A program made the position numbers and the translations under genes. This document shows positions 24,831 through 37,541 of a DNA stretch of 64,000 bases, piece after piece. Under the pieces are notes generated by a model that had not been told where the DNA came from, did no database searches, and saw nothing but the letters and a program-made list of their open reading frames with translations. Where the stretch lies: NCBI RefSeq assembly GCF_041381155.1, contig NC_091142.1, positions 37,683,604 through 37,747,603 on the forward strand. The letters are read 5' to 3'. Position 1 is the first letter of the stretch, and each line of letters starts with the position of its first letter. The stretch comes from Argopecten irradians. Lineage: Eukaryota > Mollusca > Bivalvia > Pectinida > Pectinidae.

Positions 24831-25136
24831 CAAAAGTACAAAATGACCAAAAGTACAAAATGACCAAAAGTACAAATTGACCAAAAGTACAAAATGACCA
24901 AAAGTACAAATTGACCAAAAGTACAAAATGACCAAAAGTACAAAATGACCAAAAGTACAAAATGACCAAAAGTACAAATTGACCAAAAGTACAAAATGAC
25001 CAAAAGTACAAATTGACCAAAAGTACAAAATGACCAAAAGTACAAAATGACCAAAAGTACAAAATGACCAAAAGTACAAATTGACCAAAAGTACAAAATG
25101 ACCAAAAGTACAAATTGACCAAAAGTACAAACTGAC
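24831..25136. repeat. 17-bp minisatellite, 18 units, with a 102-bp higher-order period
   Basis: Exactly 18 units of CAAAAGTACAAANTGAC fill 306 bp. The variable position takes A or T (C once), and the order of unit types is A A T A T A A A T A T A A A T A T C. From the second unit on this is a repeated block of six units (A T A T A A), so the array has a 102-bp higher-order period. Because 17 is not a multiple of 3 and the unit has no reverse-strand stop, all three minus-strand frames are open across the array (frames of 115-147 codons). These are artefacts of the repeat, not genes. Confidence 0.95.
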
Positions 25137-27637
25137 CAAAAGAGGGCATGGCAGTATAGATGCTCGGAAGAGTACACGTTCCTATATACCTATATACATG
25201 ATTTTTATTCAATTTAATACTTCGTGTACATATGTATTCACAAGCACCAAATTTGTATTACATTTCAGTTTGGATGTTAATGTTATTTGATGCACGTAGA
25301 TGAAGACTAGTATCAAGTTTTAAGGTCGACGTCATGATCGCGCTAGGACATGACAACAGTGATACCGCGGATTTGAAGTGAGTACTCAGTGGTTCTAGCC
25401 GCGTGATCTTCTGTATTTACTCTTTTGTGTCAATGACTTGTCAACCGTTTGACTTCATGTTCTGTTTAGGGTGAGGGTCGATACTGTAGGGAACGACTCT
25501 CGGGTGGTCAAATCGTCATATCGCTCAATCACGGGGGCATCAATTGTATTATGATGTACAAAATGAAACGTTTTCAAACAATGCATGACTACTCTGGATT
25601 ACATCGTATTCATAAAAACCAGCTCAGATTTCTCGAAAGAAAATTAAGTCAAAAACTGACTTAAGTCATTAAATTTTCATATGAGTTTCATAAGGAGAAA
25701 AACTTAAGTTTTTGACTTAAGTCTGTTTGTTTCGGAAATCGATGCCGGAGAAATAATAATACCAAACCCTTTCAGTTTGCTCGTTGTCAGTATAATTTGG
25801 TCGTGTGTGGTGTGTTGTATTAATGTCTGTGACGGTGTGGTTCAGTTAGACAGTACTATAAAAAGGTCTCTCTTTTATAAAGCACCAAACACAAGACGAA
25901 CATACTACAACATCCCAAAACCAAAAACAAACAGACATGCACAGACGCAACACGTGACATAAGCGTTAAACCTAATTAATCAATCTAAACAAACTGCTAT
26001 ACATACAGACACTGACAATATACATCGTATTTACCTGAATCAGTTCAAGACCACACTCCTATCACGCACGCTCCTCCGACAGTGCTTTAATATATAATCC
26101 GGACTTCCAAATAAATCTTACATGTCCTTTAAAGTGGACTGTTTTGCAAGTTTTGCATCCTTAAACAGGATAAATTTAGGCACTGCACGTCCCCATGTAT
26201 ACTATTTATGAATAGCATGTATTCATCGGTTTACCGTTAGGCAAATAACAACTGTCAGATTAAAAACACCAAATGTCAGTTGTATGTTACAAGTTGTGAC
26301 CTTGAGGACTTGTCGAGGGGAATATGTGTCCCTTAGTATTTATGTATTACTTTTATTGTGTGTTGACGGTATGCTGTGTGCTGAGCTGTCCTGGTGATCC
26401 AAGTCGTCTTTTGGATCATGATTTAAGGATTTGATGCTGTCAAAACCATGTCAACTCTAACAGGATCTCTCAGTGTGTAATCCCGATTCCCTAACTGCCT
26501 TTTGAACAGCTCCTAAGGAATACATTGTACGTCAACACAAAAACGTGATGACAGATGTGATGAGAAGTGTTGAAGATGCCATTCATGGCCAATGGGATAT
26601 TCAGAGTTGTAGTTGATGTAGATAATGTATTGAACTGGTATTACTTTTTCATCCTCTACACTAGTGCAATCGAACTTCCTTGTTCTTTCACGCTTCTATT
26701 CTTCATATAAACCTGGAAGTTCGCCCATCACCTCATTATTAATTTAATACAGCGTTAATTGATTAGAATAATTACCCGTGTAATTAGCGTGACTCAAGCG
26801 TGACATCGCCTAATTGGTGTGGAGTTTTTATAGACATGGACAGTGGTATTATTGTATATTAATTACCACGTGTCATCATGTACACGTGACCCACTGTCTA
26901 GTGAGACGTTCTACACTGTTACCGTAACACCTAGGGCAGGTGAGCAAATTAATGACAGCACGAAGTAATTAAATTATCTTTAAAACAGCTGTGGTGCATA
27001 ATTTATAACCTCAAATCGAGACAACCGGGACCATTCGGCAACTTTCTATTTTAAGGTAAGAACAGAAGTTTTCCAAAGGTGATTGCATTTTTTTCATATT
27101 TATTTAATTTGATATCAATTACAGTATTTCTGTCTTTTGCGAAAATAAATTGTTTGATGATAAAATCACAGTAAATATTTCACAACGTTTTAAGTGCAAT
27201 ATGTATTTGCAATATGCTATTGAATAAACAAAGTGGAATATCTAAATTAAGATATCTATTAAGATTAATTAGAGCTGCAAATCAAACTCAAGGGACATTA
27301 ATGGTAGTTACATGTAAATAGGTTTAAGATTATGGTTAATATGATAAACAATGGAACACACCCCGTCACTTACGTTAACTGAATACGACTTCATTATACA
27401 TTGTCCATCATAGTTATTTGAATACATAAGATAAATAGGTATAAAACTTATTTATAAAACCAATGTTTCCTGTAAAATATAAGATTATTATTTGCTACAT
27501 ACTTTAAAAAAATGTTTTTGAATGACTGCCTTATAAATAAATACGTACGAAACATTTTCAGAGGATACATCAAGATGTCATCAATTGCTGCGCGTGCATA
27601 TGTTGTAATTGGACATTACTGCGTTACATGTAGCTGT
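25137..27637. other. No supported coding gene; possible non-coding first exons
   Basis: Mostly AT-rich. At about 26035-26095 the minus strand has TATATTAAAG followed by a GC-richer stretch ending ATTCAG and a GTAAAT donor. At about 26995-27055 the plus strand has a stretch ending TTTTAAG and GTAAGA. Either could be a non-coding first exon, but neither can be tied to a coding exon. A hairpin-like cluster of ACTTAAGT words lies at about 25640-25725. Confidence 0.3.
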
Positions 27638-27762
27638 CTTTGCGGGTAGGTATTGATTGTGACGTCATGCGTTTGCGAGCGTAACGTCATGTTCATAGGA
27701 GGAAACGACGGGAATTACGCCCACAAAATGATAATGTCTCCATGGATACCTACCCGCAAGCG
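27638..27762. mobile_element. Short MITE-like repeat with inverted ends
   Basis: The ends CTTTGCGGGTAGGTAT and ATACCTACCCGCAAG form a good inverted pair about 125 bp apart. Inside are TGACGTCATGCG, GCGAGCGTAACG and CACAAAATGATAATGTC. A decayed copy of the same repeat lies at 3919-4032 in this window. It is too short to code for anything. Confidence 0.6.
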
Positions 27763-28017
27763 AGAGAGGTAATAACTCTGTAATATCTATAGACAGAAAA
27801 ATACAAACATTTTAGGTAAATGTTTATAAGTCATAAATCAGATGGTGGTATTCGTAAAACCATATGTAAGTTATCATGAAATACAAGGGTCTCTTTAACT
27901 AATACGTAGTATGTTAAGTTTTAGAAACATTTTGTAGATGTAATGCTAAATGAGACTAAATTATCCTGATATTACTTTACGATAACTAGACACAACAAGG
28001 ATATAACGTTATTGATA

Positions 28018-28437
28018 TACAGTGACGCCCTTTGAATACCGCCGAAGATACCAAGCAGAACAATTGACCCGGTTACATTATACCGACAACGGGCAAACCA
28101 GTCGTCCTACTTCTGTAATGCTGACTCACAGTACCGAGCGCTCAACTGAAGGCAAAAAATGAGGTCAACTATACAGAACCACAGAACAATAGTCAGATAC
28201 TACATAATATTAAGATACAGTGACTCCCTTTAAGAACAGCCGAACAATTGACCCAGTCACATTATACCGACCACGGACGAACCAGTCGTCCTACTCTTTT
28301 CATGTTGAGCACAAGGGAGCGAGCGCTCACCCGAAGCAAAAATGGGGTCAACTTCTTATGAAAACTTGTTTAAAATAGACAAAAGCACAGAACAATAGTC
28401 AGAATAGTTAGATACTACATAAAATATCGAGTAGGGT
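28018..28437. repeat. Diverged tandem duplication, about 190-220 bp units
   Basis: Two copies (about 28018-28213 and 28214-28437) share ACAGTGACNCCCTTT, ACAATTGACCC, ACATTATACCGAC, AACCAGTCGTCCTAC, GAGCGCTCA and ACAATAGTCAGA in the same order. They differ by many substitutions and a roughly 30-bp insertion in the second. The family is unknown. Confidence 0.8.
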
Positions 28438-30461
28438 AGTGGAGAGTGTGAAAGCTGTATTTACGGAGAAACAGATCTGGGATTTAAATAATGGGAGACC
28501 TCTAGCTTACTGTGGCCAACCCTCTATAGCTGTTTAGTACTACTGTACATACTATTACAGAATGTGTCTGTTTGGGGACATATTTAGTGAAGTGCAATGA
28601 GTAGTCGGTACGCAGTACATTGCTTTTCAGGGGAGTCGTGCCAATTTCTAAAACAAAAACATGACTCTAAAGATTAATTAATCACGTGTGAAGCATGTCT
28701 TTTGTCTCATTTGCATGGAAAGTGCATTTATATCCTATGTTAATGTGCATTATCACTATGAATTAACATTTGTGATAAACACGAGATTTATCTTAAGAAA
28801 CCAAGAAAAAGTGTCCTTTGAAAAGTAATCAGCGAGATTCTGCTTAATTACAGCATTTATTAATGTAAATGATGAAAAAAAGTTGTTGTTTTTTACTTAG
28901 ATTGGGAGTAAAAAAAGTATGAAATTGTTAAATACGGTGTTACGTAACTTTCATAATGCAAATATCCTACCATGTGTAATAATGCTGTGATCGTCTTTGC
29001 AACTCTAGCACATTTTACAGAATATAAGTTTGAAACGAAAAAAAACCTATCTTTCAGGGACATTTTGAAAAGTGTTCAGTGACATTTTATATTGACATAA
29101 TCAAGTGTTATGATATTATGTACTGTATAAATATTCTTTAATGGATGGTTTTACTTAATTAATAATAATGATCACAAGCAATGTTTTAAATCTATATATA
29201 GGGGATTAAACAAAAGCTAAAGTAGGTGGTTACGATAATACCGCAAAATGATAATTCGAAGTACACGATTTCCTGTTCTATAACTATAAATGACAAACAT
29301 CCTACAGCTTCTTCTCCGCCTCCATATAACGTTATCTTAGGACATACCAGGATTAACATCCCGTATTAGAACTAGTAAGAAAATCATGTGTTAATCCTCA
29401 GTATATTGAAGCCAGACTAACCTGTCGTGTTGACCTTACCAAAATAAATTATAATTAGGGAATCCCATCGGTGACAGAGTCAACAGGTGCAATTATGATC
29501 CGGTGCACTGAGTTCGCAACCCACGCGTATTCCATAATTTATCAGTTGTATGGCCAACAGCTCTGATTTGGCAGATCAGCGTCACAACACGACACATTGT
29601 GATGCTTCCTGTAGTATGCCATTTCTGAATATTAAAGTTTGTTTACTTATCATAATAAGTAATTTTACAGTCGGTGTTTTATAGATACGATTTTATATAG
29701 AAATGTCTCAACTTCACAGACACATATGTTGTAAACAGACACATGTATTACAACATTTAATACCACATTGTAACGTCAGAAGATGTAGATGTTTTTCCCC
29801 ACGACAATGACAGTACCCGTAAGATTATGGTGATAATCGTAGACTAAAACTGACTTACCTTTCTCTGTAGTCTGTAAAATTATTCTCTTATCTTATCGAC
29901 CCTCATGTGTTAAAAATCAGACTGTAAATAGAGTTTAATAAAAAAAAACATGTCATTATATGTATGATCATAACAACATAAATCATTTCAAATAAATTAG
30001 ATAAGCTGAAAGAGTTCAGTTCTCCGATCACAACAAACACAAGTACAATGCATTTCTATATACAATAATATTTACACTTCCTGATCTCAATAGCCATACT
30101 ATTGGGAAAAAATCATCTTATTCGTTGTATAATGATTCTGAAACCGAGACTTCATAAATAAACATAATGTTCATTTGTTCAACTTTCATTATCGATGCAT
30201 GATATTAATTATCAAAATCAAAAGTTATTCATTAAACATCCATTAAGAGCTGTAAGCAGACGACATACCTGGTGTAGAGTTGCTGCTATTTGTAAGACAG
30301 CATGCCTCATCGGTAAACACACCCACACTGGGAGTAGTGTCTACGTGACCATCCAACAACAAGGTAAAATTTAAAGTTTATCCTCTAGGTGTCTAATACT
30401 TGTGGTCAGGTACACATGGCCGGTACGCGTTTCCAACCCAATAGCTGGAGTCATAGCAACG
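28438..30461. other. No supported gene
   Basis: AT-rich DNA. A minus-strand segment ending at about 30268 reads ATGAGGCATGCTGTCTTAC and ends CACCAG with a GTATGT donor, which could be a first coding exon, but there is no independent support. Confidence 0.35.
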
Positions 30462-30468
30462 ATCAGGT

Positions 30469-31503
30469 CACAGGTGTTCGTTTCTAATATAAGTATAAGT
30501 ATAATACTGGGTCAAGGTCTATAACTCGGCCGGCCATATAACACTACCCAATTTCAGAAAAAGTATGATTATTAACCAACCGTATAGGATATAATAATAG
30601 GAATACTCTCAATCGACAGCCAGATAATTTATCTTTATTTTGGTATATGATACAATATATATCATGTCGTATAAATGTCACTAGGTATCCAAAAACATCG
30701 GAAAACAGCCAGATTTCAACTGGTCGGACACTGTGGTGTCCTCCGATGAACACGCCAGGGCTCTAATGGGTAGCTCAAAAACCACTGCATGTCAACACTT
30801 CAGCGTCATAAGAATGAAAGTTTGGTAGAAAACAAACTTACCGGTTAGTAAATCCCTGGATAAATACCATCCATTTGCCTAACGTAGCCCTTTGAAATTT
30901 CCGATTGAAAAAAATTATGTCTCTAGCCGCCATGTAAGTATGTGTGCAGTAGATTTGTTTTGTCGGCGTTGATTGGCTCTCGAAAATTAATTGACCAATC
31001 AACGCCGAGAAAACAAATGTACTACATACATATCAACATGACGGCTAGAGACACACATTTTTTCAATCGGAAATTTCAAAAGGCTGTATTGCGCAAATGG
31101 ATGGTACATAGATAAACACTAACATACCGGTAAGTTTTTTTTTTACCAAACTTTAATTCCTATGAAGCTGAAGTGTTGACATGCAGTGGTTTTTGAACTA
31201 CCCATTAGAGCCCTAGCGTGTTTATCGGAGGACACCACAGTGTCCGACCAGTTGAAATCTGGCTGTGTTCCGATGTTTCTGGATACCTAGTGACATTTAT
31301 ACGGCATGATATATATTGTATCATATACCAAATTAAAGATAAATTATCTGGCTGTCGATTGAGAGTATTTCTATTATTATATCCTATACGGTTGGATAAT
31401 AATCATACTTTTTTCTGAAATTGGGTAGTGTTATATGGCCGGCCGAGTTATAGACCTTGACCCAGTATTATACTTTTACTTATATTAGAAACGAACACCT
31501 GTG
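30469..31503. mobile_element. 1.03-kb near-perfect palindromic (foldback) DNA element
   Basis: The whole element is an inverted repeat. The left arm starts CACAGGTGTTCGTTTCTAA and the right arm ends with its complement. Both arms continue through GGCCGGCCATATAACACTAC and a 66-69 codon frame (MFIGGHHSVRPVEIW), present once per arm on opposite strands. The inner arms pair through GTCGGCGTTGATTGG near 30962 and CCAATCAACGCCGA near 31000, leaving a loop of only about 20 bp. The arms differ by scattered bases and small indels. The sequence GATCAGGT lies directly on the left (30461-30468), and its last seven bases follow directly on the right (31504-31510); the last base of the right arm could supply the eighth. 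An 8-bp duplication would suggest hAT-type mobilisation. No transposase is present, and the small frames are not recognisable. Confidence 0.85.
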
Positions 31504-31510
31504 ATCAGGT

Positions 31511-31617
31511 TAGTCCGCTAAACCTGCCTATATTATTAGGCTTTTTTTAATTTTTTTTTGCCTAATATAATAAAAAAAATAAAAAAGCCTAATAATATAG
31601 GCAGGTTTAGCGGACTA
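31511..31617. mobile_element. 107-bp palindromic MITE directly abutting the larger palindrome
   Basis: TAGTCCGCTAAACCTGCCTA at the left pairs with its exact complement at the right, followed inward by TATTATTAGGC/GCCTAATAATA and an A/T-rich loop. It is flanked by GATCAGGT on both sides (to 31510, and 31619-31626). The right copy is the third GATCAGGT in a row, counting the one left of the neighbouring element. TA at each end is an alternative reading of the target duplication. Confidence 0.8.
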
Positions 31618-31626
31618 CGATCAGGT

Positions 31627-34170
31627 GTATGAGGCTTCATGGGTTGCCCATACAATAAAAACTATGACGTCACATCGGAAAATGAAGGTCTACTCGGTAA
31701 GAACGTTGTAAATATCACACATTTTTCATATACTGATGCTGAAGTTTGCGGTTTCATAAGGCTCCTGACATTGAAAAATAATATAGGTTTTGGTAAACGG
31801 TTATTGGGCGTTAGAAAACTACAGCAAATATTATGGCATATCAAGAATAAGAGAGAATGCCTTTAGATATAGGTAGGAAACTGAACATTTTCAAATATTG
31901 GATAAAATCAAAACAGACTGACAATTGTTTTTTGAATCCTTTCTATCAAAATACGATTGTCATCTCACAAATTAAATATTGAAAAGAGTAGAGATAACAC
32001 TTTAGAAAGAAATGAAAGAACATGCAGGAACTGCAACAGTGAGGACAATGAAGTTGCATTTTATTTCATAAAAAATGTAAATGATTAAGAAATATTATTC
32101 TATCAGACCGGGTATGTACAAATCAATTTAACTTTTGGAAAAAGATAACAAAAAAGAGTTATCAAAATTGGCAAAATATATTAAAGTATACAATATAATA
32201 AGAAATAATATGTAATAAGCTAAAATTAGCATATTCCCTCGACACTAGCCTTATGTATACTTATGATGATTGTTTGTGTGTCAGTGTACATGTATTTATG
32301 GTGGGTGTATTGTGTTTGTATATATGTTTGCTTCAAAATGATAAGCTGAAACGCTCAAAGTAATAAAAGAATCAAATTAGCAAATGTTGTTTGGCGTCGT
32401 TGGCTGTAAGCTTCAGTGAGGTCGCGCTATAAAAAAAAAAAGACAAGTGTCTAGGCCTACTCGGTAAGAACGTTGTAAATATCACATAGTTTTCATGTAA
32501 TAATGTAAAACTTATTTATAATAATATCAATATATGAGAGATGGAAAAATACTTGTTCGTACACGTGTGTAAAGGGTGGGGATAATCTACCCTCGAGATC
32601 ACAAACTATTGTGAAATCTTTGCCGAGCTTCGGGTATCCATTATAAAAGAACATTCTTTACGCGGATTTATATCAATGCCACTGTCATGTAAGTTTCAGA
32701 TGAAAGTCGAGGTCGTTCTTTTCATGATGTATAACGTGACTGGGTGGCATGTGTTGTTTGGCATGGTCGGCTATAACCGACCGCGCTATGAAAAGGATTA
32801 TCACAAGGAGACACATCATGAACATACCGCATGCTTTCAGAACAAACAGCCACTCACACAATCATGTTATTATGTTTTAATTGAGGATGAGACTTAAAGG
32901 AAATATTTGAACTTGAGTTTTAACCAACGCATTACACAGTGGAGTCCGTCCTTAACCCGATCAATGAACACAAGCCAAATCTACACTAGTCAGTCATTTT
33001 AGTCAGTTTACCCTGCAGTAATATTCAACATTTAAAATTTTTGTAACTTTACGTTTTCGTACAAACATCCTCATATTTTGACAATGTGCTAATAAAGTTG
33101 AATATATTTTAATGTATAAAGTGTGTTCAGGTTTTATTAATAGTTGTATTTACGCTCATGTGTCCGATCGCTTCAACATATAACAGAGGCAGCCGGCATG
33201 AAGATATCACAATTGAGCTCAAATAAGAATAGATATGCACTCTGCACTTTTACATCCTATAATTGATAATTTCTTGAACAGTCAACGCACAATATTAAAC
33301 GTTGGTAGACAATGACGCCAAACGTTCTGAAACCTCAGACAAATAAATAACACAGTGACAAATATTTATTTTTCTTTATTAACCAATTCATAATTAATCT
33401 GCATGACTGATGGCTTTGTTAAAAGCCGTGGTATATGCACTTGAAAGTGACTTATTCTATTTTCTCTCGGATACGAGACGTTTGTGTAGAACACATGTCA
33501 AACGTTGTATGTCAACAAACTCCACTTGGTATTTTTCGTTTGTTTTTACGTTGCTTATAATTTTAAGATGACACAAAAACATTAATTATGTAACTTGGAA
33601 GATAAATACATATCATTAAATGTTTAATTGTTTTACCTTCTTCAAATTAAGTTGTTTTAACATCTCATTTTAGTTTACATTTTCCCATAGATTATCATAC
33701 AAATATTGATTAAATTTGCAATGAAATTATTTCATGAACGCTAATGACTGCTACCCTACTTAACCATAAGACGAGAGAAATGAAAATCACATTCGTGTAT
33801 GTAAACAGCAAATTACATTGAATTTGATAAACTTCATATAAACCTTTCTCATAGATGACATTCATACCTTTCTATTTGCATTAGTGCACGAATGTATGCA
33901 ATCTATAGAATCTATGTATGTATAGCAGTGCGATACCGTTATATTCCCAACGCCTTCTATGTTGTAATAACACATCAAGGTCTAGTTTCACAAACATTCT
34001 TAACTGTAAAGAATTCCTTACCTTAAAATTATTAGAGTCTTTTTTTAATTATACTTCATGACAAAAAGAGTCAAAGACTCGTCTAACTTCTGGTCAAGTA
34101 TATATATAAATGTACAGTATTTACGAATCAAAAATATCACAGAGCCTAATCACAGTCAAACTATAATGAA
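31627..34170. other. No supported gene; small local duplications
   Basis: The phrase CTACTCGGTAAGAACGTTGT continuing to ATATCACA occurs at about 31691 and 32458. TGTTGTTTGGCNTNGTNGGCT occurs at about 32384 and 32751, each followed by a GACCGCGCTAT/GGTCGCGCTAT word. These suggest a decayed duplicated repeat. The 75-codon frame at 31639-31866 and the 73-codon frame at 32676-32897 have no recognisable features. Confidence 0.45.
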
Positions 34171-34179
34171 GATAAAATA

Positions 34180-34650
34180 AACTAATAGTAAACTAGAATG
34201 AGCCCAGAAAAACATCTTTGTACTTTGTTTAAAAGATAAAAATGATGTGGCATTCCTGACATGTTCCGGAACCACATTCCAAGTAGAAGGACCCTGGTAT
34301 GTAAAAGATAACTGAAATGTCTTAGTTATAAATGATGGAAGGAAAATAGATTATTTATGACTGATCTGGCAGATTTGGATCGTACATAAGAAGTGAATTT
34401 AAAAGTGTTCAAATAGTCTGTGGCCACGCCATGTAAAACTTTGTACATCAAAACTGACTGGTTGTATACAACACGTTCAGAAAAAAGTTACCAGTTTAAA
34501 TGATGGTGTATTAAAATCACACAAATGCTTCTTAAATTTACCAAGTAAAATTCTCTTGCTATGAATGTCATCTTATAAGCAAATGGTTGCAGGATAAACA
34601 GAACGCATGGTTAGTATATTCTGATTCCTTGAATATTTCTGGCAGTATAA
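34180..34650 (-). pseudogene. Relic of a LINE reverse-transcriptase ORF, C-terminal end
   Basis: The minus strand translates in broken frames to phrases typical of the end of non-LTR retrotransposon ORF2. These are LFSERVVYNQSVLMYKVLHG, VATDYLNTFKFTSYVRSKSA, then in another frame SFTYQGPSTWNVVPEHVRNA and KMFFWAHSSL. The pattern KALHG-P-YL, then F-YRGP-WN-LP-VRNA, then F-W is the usual C-terminus of such elements. Several stops and at least one frameshift are present, so it is an old, dead, 5'-truncated insertion. Confidence 0.75.
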
Positions 34651-34661
34651 AGAGATGAAAT

Positions 34662-36717
34662 ATCCAAATAACACATACACAACATTAAACATCTACACAA
34701 CACATACACAACTTTAAACACCCAAACAACACATACACAACATTAAACATGTACACAACACATTCACAATCTTAAATATCCAAACAAATCATACACAACC
34801 TTAAACATCTAAACAAATCATACACAACCTCAAACATCCAAACAACACATTCACAATCTTAAACATCCAAACAACACATACACAACCTTAAACATCAAAA
34901 CAACACATACACAACATTAAACATCTACACAACACATACACAACTTTAAACACCCAAACAACACATACACAACATTAAACATGTACACAACACATTCACA
35001 ATCTTAAACATCCAAACAACACATACACAACCTTAAACATCCAAACAACACATACACAACCTTAAACATCCAAACAACACATACACAACCTTAAACATCA
35101 AAACAACACATACACAACCTCAAACATCCAAACAACACATACACAATCTCAAACATCCAATTACACATACACAATCTTAAACATCCAAACAACACATACA
35201 CAATCTTAAACATCCAAACAACACATACACAACCTTAAACATCCAAACAACACATACACAACCTTAAACATCAAAACAACACATACACAACCTCAAACAT
35301 CCAAACAACACATACACAATCTCAAACATCCAATTACACATACACAATCTTAAACATCCAAACAACACATACACAACCTCAAACATCCAAACAACACATA
35401 CACAACCTTAAACATCCAAACAACACATACACAACCTCAAACATCCAAACAACACATACACAACCTTAAACATCCAAACAACACATACACAACCTTAAAC
35501 ATTCAAACAACACATACACAACCTTAAACATCAAAACAACACATACACAACCTTAAACATCCAAACAACACATACACAACCTTAAACATCCAAATAACAC
35601 ATACACAACCTTAAACATCCAAACAACACATACACAACCATAAACATTCAAACAACACATACACAACTGTAATCATCCAAACAACACATACACAACCTTA
35701 AACATCCAAACAACACATACACAACCTCAAACATCCAAACAACACATACACAACCTCAAACATCCAAACAACACATACACAATTTTAAACATCCAAACAA
35801 CACATACACATCTCAAACATCCAAACAACACATACACATCTCAAACAACACATACACAACCTTAAACATCCAATTAACACATACACAACCTTAAACATTC
35901 AAACAACACATACACAATTTTAAACATCCAAACAACACATACACAACCTCAAACATCCAAACACCACATACACATCTCAAACATCCAAACAACACATACA
36001 CAACCATAAACATTCAAACAACATATACACAATTGTAATCATCCAAACAAAAGATACACAACCATAAACATTCAAACAACACATACACAATTGTAATCAT
36101 CCAAACAACACATACACAACCTTAAACATTCAAACAACACATACACAACCTTAAACATCCAAACAACACATAAACAATCTTAAACATCCAAACAACACAT
36201 ACACAACCTTAAACATCCAAACAACACATACACAACCTTAAACATCCAAACAACACATACACATCTCAAACATCCAAACAACACATACACAACCTTAAAC
36301 ATCCAATTAACACATACACAACCTTAAACATTCAAACAACACATACACAATTTTAAACATCCAAACAACACATACACAACCTCAAACATCCAAACAACAC
36401 ATACACATCTCAAACATCCAAACAACACATACACATCTCAAACATCAAAACAACACATACACATCTCAAACATCCAAACAACACATACACAACCTTAAAC
36501 ATCCAAACAACACATACACATCTCAAACATCCAAACAACACATACACATCTCAAACATCCAAACAACACATACACATCTCAAACATCCAAACAACACATA
36601 CACAACCTTAAACATCCAAACAACACATACACAACCTTAAACATCCAAACAACACATACACAACCTCAAACATCCAAACAACACATACACAACCTTAAAC
36701 ATACAAACAACACATAT
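34662..36717. repeat. 29-bp minisatellite, about 70 copies (2.06 kb)
   Basis: The unit reads CCAAACAACACATACACAAC followed by CTTAAACAT. Common variants are CTCAAACAT, a shorter ACACATCTCAAACAT form, CCAATTACACATACAC, ATTCAAACAACACATACACAA and TGTAATCAT. Blocks of variants recur in the same order (for example around 34900-35020 against 34660-34760, and 35850-35950 against 36290-36400), showing amplification of multi-unit segments. The strands differ sharply in composition: the plus strand has almost no G over 2 kb. Confidence 0.97.
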
Positions 36718-37316
36718 GTAAAAATTTCCAATCATCATGTTGATGCTTCTTCTTTCAATACAGCAAAAAGAAAGAAAAAAACATAAAAGTTATATAAGCG
36801 TTCACGTTCCCTAAAATGATTTTAAAGAAGATGCTTAAATTACGTAATAGTGGACTCTGAAAAAATAAGCAAGGGAATCAGTTTTCAGTAAACAAATTTA
36901 ATTTATCCCAACGGTTTTAAGATATTATCACACGAAAACTTTCCACTTGACTATCCTTGTATAATAGTTTTCCGGCAGGCTGTAAAAGTAAACTGCAGTT
37001 TTTAAGAGTTTTCGTGTTTTAGCACATTAATTTAAATACTGCACTCGAAAGATCCATGCTGATAACTTCCGCCTAACATATTTCCATGAAATGCATTGAT
37101 AAAAAGAAATCGAAAACTTTGTCCTACATAATAATATGTATATCTTCACCTTTACATGCCAGTCGGTGCTGATACACAAGTATATTGTTAACTAGAATTT
37201 TATATTGGATAATTTGATGGGCGTTTCACCAACAAGAAATTACGTTGAAGGTCATTAACAAACTTGGTAGCACACAGCATACTTTCGATCTTAAAATAGG
37301 TGAATAGACATGAAAA
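36718..37316. other. No supported gene
   Basis: AT-rich spacer between the minisatellite and the trinucleotide region. Nothing recognisable. Confidence 0.5.
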
Positions 37317-37510
37317 TGATATGGCTGATGATGATGACGATGATGATTGATTATGATGTTGATGTTGTTTATGTAGATGAAGATGATGATAATGTGACTA
37401 ATTATTGAGGATAACTACATATAGTTCACCATGATGATGTTCTTTTTGATGATTATAATCATGACAATGATGAGGATGAAGATAATGAAGTTTGATGAAT
37501 TATGATAATG

Positions 37511-37541
<31 letters not shown>

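Noticed and set aside
24696-25212. Three overlapping minus-strand frames of 115-147 codons rich in FWSFCTFGQ-type repeats
   Set aside because: They are produced by a 17-bp repeat that has no reverse-strand stop codon in any frame; nothing indicates translation.
30544-31418. Paired 66-69 codon frames beginning MFIGGHHSVRPVEIW
   Set aside because: They mirror each other because they lie in the arms of the palindrome; conservation comes from the repeat, not evident selection. Kept only as a question in the findings.
34662-36717. Regular repeats that might suggest a CRISPR array
   Set aside because: The units are directly adjacent 29-bp variants without unique spacers, in a eukaryotic genome; this is a minisatellite.
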